DNA of 64,000 nucleotides, from contig NZ_LT984803.1 in NCBI RefSeq assembly GCF_900250115.1, positions 2,631,583-2,695,582 on the forward strand, written 5' to 3'. Below the pieces are notes generated by a model that was not told the origin of the DNA, made no database searches, and saw only the letters and a list, made by a program, of their open reading frames with translations. The translations under genes were made by a program, and so were the position numbers. This document shows positions 1 through 7,986 of this stretch, piece by piece. The stretch's first letter is position 1, and the number at the start of each line of letters is the position of its first letter. Origin of the DNA: Cupriavidus taiwanensis. GTDB lineage: Bacteria; Pseudomonadota; Gammaproteobacteria; Burkholderiales; Burkholderiaceae.

Positions 1-225
1 GCCAAGGCCCGCTACGACACCATCATGAACGGCCTGCGGCTGAAGGCCTCCACCGCCGTGCTGCAGGAAGCGGACGTGGTGCAGATCAACACCCTGCTGA
101 CCTCGTCGCCGGGCGCGCTGTACAAGCTGCCGGTGCCGGCACAGGCGGAGGCCAAGGCGCAGGCAAAGCCGGCTGCGACGGCGGACCGGCGCGACGCGGC
201 GGCGAGCCGCAAACCGCGCTCCTGA
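1..225 (+). CDS. C-terminal fragment of an unrecognised protein (5' end outside the window)
   Basis: The reading frame is open from base 1 and stops at 223-225, so only the last 74 residues of a longer protein are present. The visible part has a helical-looking stretch with regularly spaced hydrophobic residues. It is followed by a low-complexity tail rich in Ala, Lys and Arg that ends in RKPRS. No motif identifies a family, and no function is assigned. The gene converges on the lipoprotein gene at 406-1230, with a palindromic repeat element between them. Confidence 0.6.
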   Translation, partial: AKARYDTIMNGLRLKASTAVLQEADVVQINTLLTSSPGALYKLPVPAQAEAKAQAKPAATADRRDAAASRKPRS

Positions 226-264
226 GCGAAGGCGCAGATCGCCGGATTTTGAGTTCCCGCTTGG

Positions 265-398
265 GTGCTCCCCTCGTCCGCCTGCGGGAGAGGGGCCGGG
301 GGTGAGGGCAGGCGCCGGCAATACCGACGCCCGTCACTTCGTCGAAGCGCCGGCCCTCACCCCGACCCTCTCCCGCAAGCGGGAGAGGGAGCAAACCA
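265..398. repeat. Composite inverted repeat of the REP-like CTCTCCC/GGGAGAGG type
   Basis: Two modules lie in opposite orientation. The left module (about 267-308) reads gtgctcccctcg, cctgcgggagaggggcc, gggggtgagggc. The right module (about 353-398) reads ccctcaccccgaccctctcc, cgcaagcgggagagggagc. Each module contains its own hairpin, and the pair can fold onto each other around a roughly 45 bp centre. A related single hairpin occurs at 42296-42328, which supports a dispersed repeat family. It sits between two convergent genes and could also stop transcription from either side. Confidence 0.6.
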
Positions 399-405
399 CG
401 CATGC

Positions 406-1230
406 CTACTTCGCCCGCGTGCGCGACTCCACGTTCAGCACCTGCCAGCGGATGGCCGACGCATCCGCCGGCGGGTTCGGCACCTGGTATTCGCGCACGC
501 GCAGCTTGTACGACACGCCCGGCTCGAAATCCAGCCCCTCGATCGGCCCATACCAGAGCTGCCACGGCGCGTCTGGCGACTCGCGCCAGCGGTAGCACGT
601 CATCTTGCCAACGCCCGTGCATTCCACGCGCTGCGAGTCGATATAGACCGTCTTCTCCACGCCCGCGGCCTCGACGCGCGCACCGCGCTTGCCCACGCCC
701 TCGCGCTCGACGAACTGCAGCAGGTCGCCGTCGACGGTCTTCCAGATGATCTGCCGGCCGGTACTGGCCGCCGAGGGCTGCGTGCCCACGGTGGCGAACG
801 GCGTCTGCATCGCCTTCAGCAGCGCCGACTCCAGCGCCATGCGCGGCGGCGGGCAAGCCATGCGCGTGCCGGCGATGCGGTCGAAGCGGATGCCGGTCTC
901 GGTCTTGCCATAGCTGCCGGTGAAGCGGTTGCAGCCGCTGGTGCCGCTGACCGTGCCCTGCGCCGCATCGATGCCCTCGTTGAACTCGAAAATGACCGGC
1001 TGGCCATTGTCGCCGTGCGGGATCTCGCGCAGCGACCCATCAGGCTGCTGCCATCGCACCAGTTCCCAGCGGCTTGGGCCCGACGGCTGGGTCTGGTTCA
1101 GGTTGGTGCCGGCCGAAGGCAGGCTGGGCGCGGTCGCGGTGGTGCAGGCGCCGAGCACGGCGGCGACCAGCAAGGCGGCCGCGCAGCGGCCAGCTGGCGC
1201 GAAGGAAGTCAGGCGGTTACGGCTGTGCAT
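406..1230 (-). CDS. META and DUF4377 domain lipoprotein (HslJ-like)
   Basis: This is a 274-residue protein with a lipoprotein signal: a hydrophobic stretch at residues 17-27 ends in lipobox LGAC, which puts the acylated Cys at residue 29. Residues about 52-175 carry the META fold with the GTSGCNRFTGSY signature seen in HslJ-type heat-shock lipoproteins. Residues about 190-268 resemble DUF4377, with VYIDSQ and a paired-Cys CTGVGKMTCYRW segment. META proteins are linked to envelope stress and resistance to toxic compounds in some bacteria, but no reaction is known. It would be anchored in the outer membrane facing the periplasm. It is monocistronic, and its upstream region is the 366-base gap before the O-antigen ligase gene. 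Confidence 0.85.
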   Translation of the reverse strand: MHSRNRLTSFAPAGRCAAALLVAAVLGACTTATAPSLPSAGTNLNQTQPSGPSRWELVRWQQPDGSLREIPHGDNGQPVIFEFNEGIDAAQGTVSGTSGCNRFTGSYGKTETGIRFDRIAGTRMACPPPRMALESALLKAMQTPFATVGTQPSAASTGRQIIWKTVDGDLLQFVEREGVGKRGARVEAAGVEKTVYIDSQRVECTGVGKMTCYRWRESPDAPWQLWYGPIEGLDFEPGVSYKLRVREYQVPNPPADASAIRWQVLNVESRTRAK

Positions 1231-1596
1231 GAAAACTCCTGTTGAGGGCGGCCCGAGGCGCCCGTATCGACGTCATCGATGTGTGTGACAAACGGATCTG
1301 ACCATTGGCATGCCGGAAAATGCACCCGGCCATAGACCTTCAGTTTAGCAAGCCGCTCCGGCAAGGCGCCCTCGAAGCGCCCTGTTCGCCACATACATCC
1401 TGTAACGGGGCAGCACGCCTACCGGGCTAGGATGCGGAACTCCTGGAAATGCCACCGTAGCCATCCGATATAATCGCTTCGCCCCGAGCCGCTATGCCGG
1501 CGCAGGGCACCGCTCCTCAGGAGACGGCGACAATAATAAGACGGACGGAACGGCACGCATCTCCCATGCACCAACCTTCCTCCGGAACCTTTCTCC
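1231..1596. other. Intergenic region between divergent lipoprotein and O-antigen ligase genes
   Basis: These 366 bases hold no convincing gene. Short frames here lack initiation signals and domain content. The region must contain promoters for both flanking genes. The clearest signal is TATAAT at 1469-1474 in the plus direction. Nothing else structured was seen. Confidence 0.5.
1469..1474 (+). promoter_or_regulatory. Candidate -10 box upstream of the O-antigen ligase gene
   Basis: A perfect TATAAT lies 123 bases before the ATG at 1597, in the context gatataatcgc. Very similar contexts precede the genes at 7987 and 44588. No strong -35 hexamer is visible at the standard distance, so this is a suggestion only. 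Confidence 0.35.
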
Positions 1597-2886
1597 ATGC
1601 TCTTGATGACGAGATTGCAAGGGTCCCTACCGTTGGGGATCGACAAAGCTCTTTACCTGAGCGCCTGTGTTGTCCTGGCTGCGTTTCCAGCGCTGATGTT
1701 TGTCAAGCCGTCGCTCAGCAATACCTGCTACGGGCTGTTGCTGGGATGGAGCGTGATCGTCATGGCTGCCGGCGGCCGCGCCGGCCTGGCCGAATATGGC
1801 CTGATCCTGCGCCGGTACTGGCCCTTCATGCTGGCCATGGCGGCGCTGCCGCTGGCCGTCCTGTTCCAGCAACTGCTGACCGGGGCCGAAGACCCGCATG
1901 TGCCCTATCTTTATCTGCGTTTTGCGTTGTTCATCCTGCTGGTCCCTGGCATGCTGCGACTGGGCCGGCGTGGCATGCAGCACATCCAGTGGGGCTTCGT
2001 CGCCTGTGCGCTGATATCCGCCTTGTGGCTGCACGAAGTCGCCGCGGCCGGCCGCCCAAGTCATGTCGGGTTCTCCAATGTCATTCCCTTCGGCAACCTC
2101 GCCCTGCTGACCGGCATGCTCGCCGTGATCTCGATCGGCTGGAACCGCCCCGGCGATCATTGGCTGGCCGGCCTGAAACTGCTGGCCGGCTTCGCGGGCC
2201 TGTACGCCTCATACATGAGCGGCACCCGCGGCGGCTGGCTGGCGATCCCGGTGCTCGCGCTGATCGCGCTGGCGGCCTCGCGCCGGCTGAAGCGGTGGCA
2301 CAAGGCGGGAGTGCTGGCGGGGCTCGCAGGGCTGATGGCGCTGGGGTGGTTCACCAGTGCGCTGGTGCAGCAGCGGACGGCCGCGGTTGTATCGGAACTG
2401 TCTCAATCTGTTCAGCATGTAACGTCGGATACCTCGATCGGAATCCGGTTGCAGTTGTGGCGCGCGTCGCTGGAACTGATCCAGGCACACCCGTGGACCG
2501 GCGTGGGGCCGGAACATTTCGAGGGAAGCTTGCAGACCCTTGCCGCCGAGCGCGTCATCACGCCGCTGGCCGCCACCATGCCGCACTCCCACAACGAGCT
2601 GCTGCATGCGGCAGCAACACTTGGCATGCCAGGCTTGCTGGCGGTGCTTGCACTTTATCTTGTGCCCGCCGCATTCTTTCTGCGCTACCTGCGCGGCACC
2701 GATCGGGGCGCGCGTGTCGGCAGCGCCATGGGCCTGGCCCTGTGCTGCGGCTTCATGGTGTTCGGGCTGACCGAAGTCATGTTCGCCACGACGCTGGTCA
2801 ATGCCTTCTATAGCCTGGTCATGGCATTTTGCTTTGCCTACGTGATTGTGCGCCAAGGCAAGATCCCGGCGCCCGCGGCCCTTTGA
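1597..2886 (+). CDS. O-antigen ligase / polymerase family membrane protein (WaaL-like)
   Basis: The 429-residue protein is mostly hydrophobic, with about ten to twelve predicted membrane helices. The SGTRGGWL segment near residue 207 and the long periplasmic-loop region ending in MPHSHNELLH are typical of the Wzy/WaaL O-antigen ligase family. WaaL joins undecaprenyl-diphosphate-linked O-antigen to lipid A-core at the periplasmic face. Its position beside waaA and waaC favours ligase over polymerase, but sequence alone does not separate the two. Its stop (2884-2886) overlaps a TTG start of the next gene, so the two are probably translated together. Confidence 0.85.
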   Translation: MLLMTRLQGSLPLGIDKALYLSACVVLAAFPALMFVKPSLSNTCYGLLLGWSVIVMAAGGRAGLAEYGLILRRYWPFMLAMAALPLAVLFQQLLTGAEDPHVPYLYLRFALFILLVPGMLRLGRRGMQHIQWGFVACALISALWLHEVAAAGRPSHVGFSNVIPFGNLALLTGMLAVISIGWNRPGDHWLAGLKLLAGFAGLYASYMSGTRGGWLAIPVLALIALAASRRLKRWHKAGVLAGLAGLMALGWFTSALVQQRTAAVVSELSQSVQHVTSDTSIGIRLQLWRASLELIQAHPWTGVGPEHFEGSLQTLAAERVITPLAATMPHSHNELLHAAATLGMPGLLAVLALYLVPAAFFLRYLRGTDRGARVGSAMGLALCCGFMVFGLTEVMFATTLVNAFYSLVMAFCFAYVIVRQGKIPAPAAL

Positions 2887-3974
2887 ACCCGGACTCGCGG
2901 CGTCGTATCTGCTTCCTGACCGGCACCCTGAACGCGATGGCCGGCGCGGAACGCATGACCGCCACCATCGCGAACGCGCTGGCCGGGCTCGGGCACCACG
3001 TCACCGTGCTGAGCCTGTGGGACACCACTAGCCGGTTTCCGCTGCACCCTGAGGTGCGCCATGAAGCGGTGTTTGCGCAACGCCCCTCTTTCAAGCGCGC
3101 CTATGTCACCACCGTTGCCGGCATCCGCCGGCACTGCATCGCGCATCGCACCGAGGTACTGGTGCAGGTGGACACCATGCTGGAACTGTTCGTGCTGCCC
3201 GCCACGCTCGGACTGGGCCTGCACCATATCGCCTGGGAGCACTGCCACTTCGACGAGGACCTGGGCAAGCCGGCACGCAGGCTGGCGCGCCGGCTGGCGG
3301 CGCGATCCTGCCGGCAGGTGGTGGTACTGACCGAGCGGGACCGCCACCGCTGGCTTGAAGCACTGCGGCCGCGCAGCGAAGTCGTCTGCCTGCCAAACCC
3401 CTTGCCGTTTCCCATGCCGGCGGCACCGGCGCCGCGCGCGCGCAAGACGGTGCTTGCGATGGGCCGTCTGGTGCCGGCCAAGGGATTCGATGTGTTGCTG
3501 CGCGCATGGCAAGCCGTGGCAGCGGCAGCGCCGGACTGGCATCTGGTGGTCCATGGCGAAGGCGACGAGCGCCCCCGCCTGATGGCGTTGATCCGGGAGC
3601 TTGGGCTGCAAGGCAGCGCCAGCTTGCCGGGCGTTTGCCACGATCCGTTGCAGACCTATGGCCAGTCATCGGTCTTCTGCCTGAGTTCGCGCTACGAGGG
3701 ATTCGGGCTGGTGCTGATCGAAGCCATGGCGTTCGGACTGCCGATCGTATCGACCGATTGCGAGACCGGACCCCGTGAGCTGCTCGCCCCGGGCGAAGAC
3801 GCACTGGTGGTCGCCACGGACGACCCCGGTGCGTTGGCCAGCGCGCTGCTGACGGTGATCCGGCAGCCCGAACTGGCGGCCCGGCTTGGCGCGAGCGGCC
3901 GCCACAAGGCCGGCGCGTTCGCGCTGGAAAGCATTGCCCGGCAGTGGGATGCGCTGGTCAGGGCGCCGGGATAG
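2883..3974 (+). CDS. Glycosyltransferase family 4 (GT-B fold), LPS core/O-antigen
   Basis: This is a retaining-type GT-B glycosyltransferase of about 363 residues. The N-terminal half has the GAERMTATIANAL motif. The C-terminal half has MGRLVPAKGFDVLL and the donor-site signature SSRYEGFGLVLIEAMAFGLP with the E-x7-E pair. The TTG at 2883 overlapping the upstream stop (TTGA) is preferred, because family homology starts a few residues later and upstream codons in this frame run inside the waaL-like gene. An ATG frame extending back to 2829 exists but adds an unlikely Cys/Arg-rich leader. The sugar specificity cannot be read from sequence. It converges on waaA. Confidence 0.85.
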   Translation: MNPDSRRRICFLTGTLNAMAGAERMTATIANALAGLGHHVTVLSLWDTTSRFPLHPEVRHEAVFAQRPSFKRAYVTTVAGIRRHCIAHRTEVLVQVDTMLELFVLPATLGLGLHHIAWEHCHFDEDLGKPARRLARRLAARSCRQVVVLTERDRHRWLEALRPRSEVVCLPNPLPFPMPAAPAPRARKTVLAMGRLVPAKGFDVLLRAWQAVAAAAPDWHLVVHGEGDERPRLMALIRELGLQGSASLPGVCHDPLQTYGQSSVFCLSSRYEGFGLVLIEAMAFGLPIVSTDCETGPRELLAPGEDALVVATDDPGALASALLTVIRQPELAARLGASGRHKAGAFALESIARQWDALVRAPG

Positions 3975-3982
3975 GCAGCGGA

Positions 3983-5272
3983 TCAGCCTTCCAGCGCCGG
4001 CGCCACGGCGGCAAGCGTGCGTACCGTAGCACCCCGATGCAGCCCCGCGAAGGTCTGCGCATGCGCGCGCATCTCCGCCAGGCGCGCCGGATCTGCCAGC
4101 ACGCCGGCCGCGCTACGCATCAGCACATCGGCATTGTCGACACGCAGGCACGCGCCCGCGGCAATCGCATCCTCGGTCGCCTGCGCAAAGTTGAAGGTGT
4201 GCGGCCCGATCAGCACCGGGGTCCCGGCGGCGCAGGCTTCGATCAGGTTCTGCCCGCCCAGCGGCAGCAGGCTGCCGCCGATAAACGCCAGGTCCGACGC
4301 GGCAAAGTACATTGCCATCTCGCCCATCGAATCGCCAAGCACGAGATCGGCCGTCAGCGGCGACCGCTCGCGCTCGAGATCCAGACTGCTGCGGCGTTCG
4401 ACCGAAAACCCGGCGCGCGCCGCCATCGCGGCCACTTCATCGAAACGCTGCGGGTGGCGCGGGATCAGCAGCAGCGCCGGCCGCGGCACGCCCGGCGCCA
4501 GTGAATCCCAGCGCGAGAAGGCGTCGAGCAGCATCGCCTCTTCGCCCTCGCGCGTACTGGCCGCCGCCAGCACCGCGCGCGCGCCGAAGGCCTTGCGCAG
4601 CTGCCTGCCCAGCGCCACGCCGGCCGGCGCGGGCTGCATGTCGAACTTGAGGTTGCCGGTGATCTGCACCGCCGGCACACCCAGTGCGCGAAAGCGCTCG
4701 GCGTCGCCGGCCGTCTGTGCCAGCACGCCGGCAAAGTCCCGGTACATCGCCGCCGCGGCGCGGCCGAAGCGCGCCGTGCGCCGGTAGCTGCGCGGCGACA
4801 GGCGGGCGTTGACCAGGTACAGCGGCACGCCCGCCTTGCGCGCGCCATGGACCAGGTTCGGCCACACCTCGGTCTCCATCAGCATGCCCACCTGCGGCCG
4901 GAAATACCGCATGAACCGCCGCACCAGCCATGGCAGGTCATAGGGCAGGTAGCACTGGACCACGCGCGGCTGCTGGCCGAACAGCTGCGCGCCGGTCTGG
5001 CGGCCGGTCGGCGTCATGTGCGTCAGCAGCAGCCGGTGATGCGGATGCGCGGCCAGCAACGCCTCGACCAGCGGCTGGGCCGCGCGGGTCTCGCCCACCG
5101 ACACGGCGTGGACCCATAACCACGGCCCCGGCTTCGGCAGGCTGCCATACGCCCCGAGCCGCTCGCCGACATGCTGCAGATAGCCTGGCTCCTTGCGCGC
5201 GCGCCAGGCCAGGCGCAGCAGCGCCAGCGGCAACACCACCACCCATAACAAGCTGTACAGGAGGCGCAACAT
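3983..5272 (-). CDS. waaA: 3-deoxy-D-manno-octulosonic acid (Kdo) transferase
   Basis: WaaA transfers Kdo from CMP-Kdo to lipid IVA, the first step of inner-core LPS synthesis, at the cytoplasmic face of the inner membrane. The 429-residue protein starts with a hydrophobic anchor (MLRLLYSLLWVVVLPLALL). The VSVGETRAA motif contains the Glu that serves as catalytic base in the family. The C-terminal half has the nucleotide-site segments GPHTFNFAQATEDA and LPLGGQNLIE. The ATG at 5272 matches the family start, and nine extra upstream codons were dropped. It overlaps the start of waaC by one base, giving a waaC-waaA order on the minus strand. Confidence 0.95.
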   Translation of the reverse strand: MLRLLYSLLWVVVLPLALLRLAWRARKEPGYLQHVGERLGAYGSLPKPGPWLWVHAVSVGETRAAQPLVEALLAAHPHHRLLLTHMTPTGRQTGAQLFGQQPRVVQCYLPYDLPWLVRRFMRYFRPQVGMLMETEVWPNLVHGARKAGVPLYLVNARLSPRSYRRTARFGRAAAAMYRDFAGVLAQTAGDAERFRALGVPAVQITGNLKFDMQPAPAGVALGRQLRKAFGARAVLAAASTREGEEAMLLDAFSRWDSLAPGVPRPALLLIPRHPQRFDEVAAMAARAGFSVERRSSLDLERERSPLTADLVLGDSMGEMAMYFAASDLAFIGGSLLPLGGQNLIEACAAGTPVLIGPHTFNFAQATEDAIAAGACLRVDNADVLMRSAAGVLADPARLAEMRAHAQTFAGLHRGATVRTLAAVAPALEG

Positions 5273-6378
5273 CAGGCCGCCACTCCGCGCACGCGGCAAG
5301 CCGCCTCGTAGACTTCATCGACCGACGGCACCACGCCGTCGTCGCCGACATTGGCAATGCGCTCCGACCAGTAGCCTTCGGTCTTCCAGCGCCAGGTCGC
5401 GGTATAGATTTCGACGGTTGGCCGGCACAGCGCCGCGGCGATATGGACCAGGCCGGTATCCACGCCGATCACGACTTCGGCGCGGTTGATCAGGCCAAAA
5501 CCCTGCATCACCGAGAAGCGCGGCAACACCCGCGCGCCCGGCACGCCGGCAGCGATGGCTTCGGCGGCCTGGCGCTCCTTGTCATTGCCCCACGGCAACA
5601 GCATCACCAGGCCCGCGTCATCCAGGCGCCTGCCCAGTTCATGCCAGTTTTGCTCCGCCCATTTCTTGCGCGCCCCCGCGGTCGCATGGAAGCACACGGC
5701 ATAGCGTGCCGGCAATTCCGCCCATAGCGGATCGTCGACCGCCAGCGTGCGCGCGCCCTCCCCAAAAAACCGTGGCGGCTCCGCCGGCGCGGCACCCGTC
5801 AGCGCTGCACCCAGCAAGCGCGAGCGGCGCACCGAATGGGTCTGGCGCGGCACGGCCACCGGGTCGGTATAGAGCAGCCGCGCCGCAGGCTCATAGCCCG
5901 ATCCCTGCGTGGCATTGCCGAGCCCGATGATCGGCGCGCCTGGCGTCCGCGCGGCCACGCGTGCGACCACCGCGGTCTTCAGCAAGCCCTGGCTTTCGAT
6001 CACGGCGTCATAGCGCTCCTGGCGCAAGGCGTCACGCACCGCGCCGATCTCGCGCCAGGTGCCGCCCTGCAGCAGCCGCTTGCGCCAGCGCCGCAGCGCA
6101 AACGGGATGACCCGGCGCACCTCGGGCAGCAGTCGCACCAGGTCCACGTATCCTTCTTCCACGACCCAGTCGATCTCGGCACCGGGCCAGCGCGCGCGCA
6201 AGTCATGCACCAGCGGCATGTTGTGCACCACATCGCCGAGCGACGATACCTTGACCAGCAGAATGCGCGGCCGCTCCGGCAGTGCAAAAGGCACCGCGGC
6301 CGGCATGGGCTGTGCCACACCGGCCGCGTCAGACGATGCCGCAGGCACCGTCGCGCCCTCAGAACGGGAGCTGAGCAT
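5272..6378 (-). CDS. waaC: Lipopolysaccharide heptosyltransferase I
   Basis: WaaC adds the first L-glycero-D-manno-heptose from ADP-heptose to Kdo2-lipid A (GT9 family). The 368-residue protein contains ILLVKVSSLGDVVHNMP near the N-terminus, the phosphate-contacting FHATAGARKKW segment, and GVDTGLVHIAAAL near the C-terminus. All three are hallmarks of GT9 heptosyltransferases. About 25 residues before the first conserved strand are poorly conserved in look, so an ATG at 6306 is an alternative start. Its start overlaps the end of the phosphohexomutase gene by 20 bases, and it is followed directly by waaA. Confidence 0.93.
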   Translation of the reverse strand: MLSSRSEGATVPAASSDAAGVAQPMPAAVPFALPERPRILLVKVSSLGDVVHNMPLVHDLRARWPGAEIDWVVEEGYVDLVRLLPEVRRVIPFALRRWRKRLLQGGTWREIGAVRDALRQERYDAVIESQGLLKTAVVARVAARTPGAPIIGLGNATQGSGYEPAARLLYTDPVAVPRQTHSVRRSRLLGAALTGAAPAEPPRFFGEGARTLAVDDPLWAELPARYAVCFHATAGARKKWAEQNWHELGRRLDDAGLVMLLPWGNDKERQAAEAIAAGVPGARVLPRFSVMQGFGLINRAEVVIGVDTGLVHIAAALCRPTVEIYTATWRWKTEGYWSERIANVGDDGVVPSVDEVYEAACRVRGVAA

Positions 6379-7744
6379 CCGGCTTCTCGGCGAGGATCAC
6401 GCGCTTGAACTCTGCCTGGATGCGCGCCAGCGCGGCGTCGTTGTCCGCCTCGAAACGCATCACCACCACCGGCGTGGTATTGGACGGACGCGCCAGGCCA
6501 AAGCCGTCGGCGTATTCCACCCGCACGCCGTCGATGGTGATCACTTCGCGCGCGCCGTCGAAGCGGGCGTTGGCGCGGATCTTGTCGAGCAGCGTGAAGG
6601 GTTCGCCCTCGGCGCACTTCAGTTGCAGTTCAGGGGTGTTGTTGGCGTTCGGCAGCGCGTTCAGCACCGCGCTGGGATCCGCGTGGCGCGACAGGATTTC
6701 CAGCAAGCGCGCGCCGGTGTACAGCCCATCGTCAAAGCCGTACCAGCGGTCCTTGAAGAAAACATGGCCGCTCATTTCGCCGGCGATCGGCGCGCCAGTT
6801 TCCTTCAGCTTGGCCTTCACCAGCGAATGGCCCGTCTTCCACATCAGCGGCTCGCCGCCGTGCTGGCGGATCCATGGCGCCAGCTTGCCGGTGCATTTGA
6901 CGTCGTAGATCACCTGCGCGCCGGGGTTGCGCGACAGGATTTCCTCGGCGAACAGCATCAGCTGGCGATCCGGGAAGATCACCTCCCCGTCCTTGGTCAC
7001 CACGCCCAGGCGGTCGCCGTCGCCGTCGAAGGCCAGGCCCAGCTCGCAGTCGGTCTCGCGCAGGGTCTTCATCAGGTCCTGCAGGTTTTCGATATGCGCG
7101 GGATCGGGATGGTGGTTGGGGAAGTTGCCGTCGACCTCGCAGAACAGTTCGACCACCTCACAGCCCAGGCCGCGGAACAGGTCGCCGACGAAGGCCCCGG
7201 CCACGCCGTTGCCGGCATCGAGCGCGATCTTCATCGGCCGCGACAGCTTGACGTCGCCCAGGATGCGATCGAGGTACTTCTGGCGCACATCGACTTCCTT
7301 GTACGCACCGGCGCCATGCGTGAACGCGCCGGCGTCAATGCGCTTGCGCAGTTCCTGGATCTGCTCGCCGTAGATCGCCCGGCCCGCCAGCACCATCTTG
7401 AAGCCGTTGTAGTCGGGCGGGTTATGGCTGCCGGTGACCATGATGCCGGAAGTGGGCCGTACGCCGTCGATCTCGATATTGGTGGCGAAATAGACCATTG
7501 GGGTCGCGACCATGCCAAGGTCGAGCACATCGAGCCCGGTGGCGCGCAGGCCCTCGACCAGGCCACCGATCAGGTCCGGGCCCGACAACCGCCCGTCGCG
7601 GCCGACGGCGATCGAAGTCTCGCCAAGCTCGACGGCGGCGGAGCCGAACGACAAGCCGATCTGGCGCGCGACGTCGCGGGTGAGCGTTTTGCCCACGATG
7701 CCGCGAATGTCATAGGCTTTAAAGATGGAAGGATCGATTTGCAT
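6359..7744 (-). CDS. Phosphomannomutase/phosphoglucomutase (AlgC/ManB type)
   Basis: This alpha-D-phosphohexomutase (461 residues) interconverts mannose-6-P/mannose-1-P and glucose-6-P/glucose-1-P, feeding nucleotide sugar synthesis for LPS and the rmlA reaction. Family motifs are present in order: FKAYDIRG at the N-terminus, the active phosphoserine loop TGSHNPPDYNG, the Mg-binding DGDGDRLGVV loop, and the sugar-binding GEMSGHVFF. The start was set at the ATG at 7744, directly before QIDPSIFKAYDIRG. A further in-frame extension has no family counterpart. It is first in a minus-strand operon with waaC and waaA, and divergent from the glycosyltransferase gene at 7987. Confidence 0.93.
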   Translation of the reverse strand: MQIDPSIFKAYDIRGIVGKTLTRDVARQIGLSFGSAAVELGETSIAVGRDGRLSGPDLIGGLVEGLRATGLDVLDLGMVATPMVYFATNIEIDGVRPTSGIMVTGSHNPPDYNGFKMVLAGRAIYGEQIQELRKRIDAGAFTHGAGAYKEVDVRQKYLDRILGDVKLSRPMKIALDAGNGVAGAFVGDLFRGLGCEVVELFCEVDGNFPNHHPDPAHIENLQDLMKTLRETDCELGLAFDGDGDRLGVVTKDGEVIFPDRQLMLFAEEILSRNPGAQVIYDVKCTGKLAPWIRQHGGEPLMWKTGHSLVKAKLKETGAPIAGEMSGHVFFKDRWYGFDDGLYTGARLLEILSRHADPSAVLNALPNANNTPELQLKCAEGEPFTLLDKIRANARFDGAREVITIDGVRVEYADGFGLARPSNTTPVVVMRFEADNDAALARIQAEFKRVILAEKPDAQLPF

Positions 7745-7846
7745 GTAGGGTCCTGAGTTGCTTGTCGTCCGCGCCACACCTAGCCAGCTGGCCAGTGCGA
7801 CGCCCCAAAGGCAGCTATTTTGCCGGATTGCGGCGGGCCCGGGCGG

Positions 7847-7852
7847 TATAAT
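7847..7852 (+). promoter_or_regulatory. Candidate -10 box upstream of the O-antigen operon at 7987
   Basis: TATAAT in the context gcggtataatcgccgc lies in the 242-base gap between divergent operons. It is oriented toward the glycosyltransferase gene. No convincing -35 hexamer was found at 16-18 bases. Confidence 0.35.
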
Positions 7853-7986
7853 CGCCGCATTATCACGGATGGACACAATTTTCGGAGTCTGTCCTACATC
7901 CGGCGGTGCCCTGCCCCGCGCTCAGGGTATTTTGTGCTGCCGAGCGGCCCGCGGCGGGCCCGATCCGTCACGAAACGTACAGAGCC

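Noticed and set aside
267..398. Possible CRISPR array or small RNA at the paired palindromes
   Set aside because: There are only two modules, inverted relative to each other, with no unique spacers of constant length. No cas genes are present.
265..1245. Plus-strand frame of 326 codons over the lipoprotein gene
   Set aside because: It starts in the palindromic repeat and runs antisense to the lipoprotein. There is no signal or domain.
6059..7756. Open reading frame of 565 codons opposite waaC and the phosphohexomutase gene
   Set aside because: It is a shadow frame. The minus-strand genes have catalytic motifs in order.
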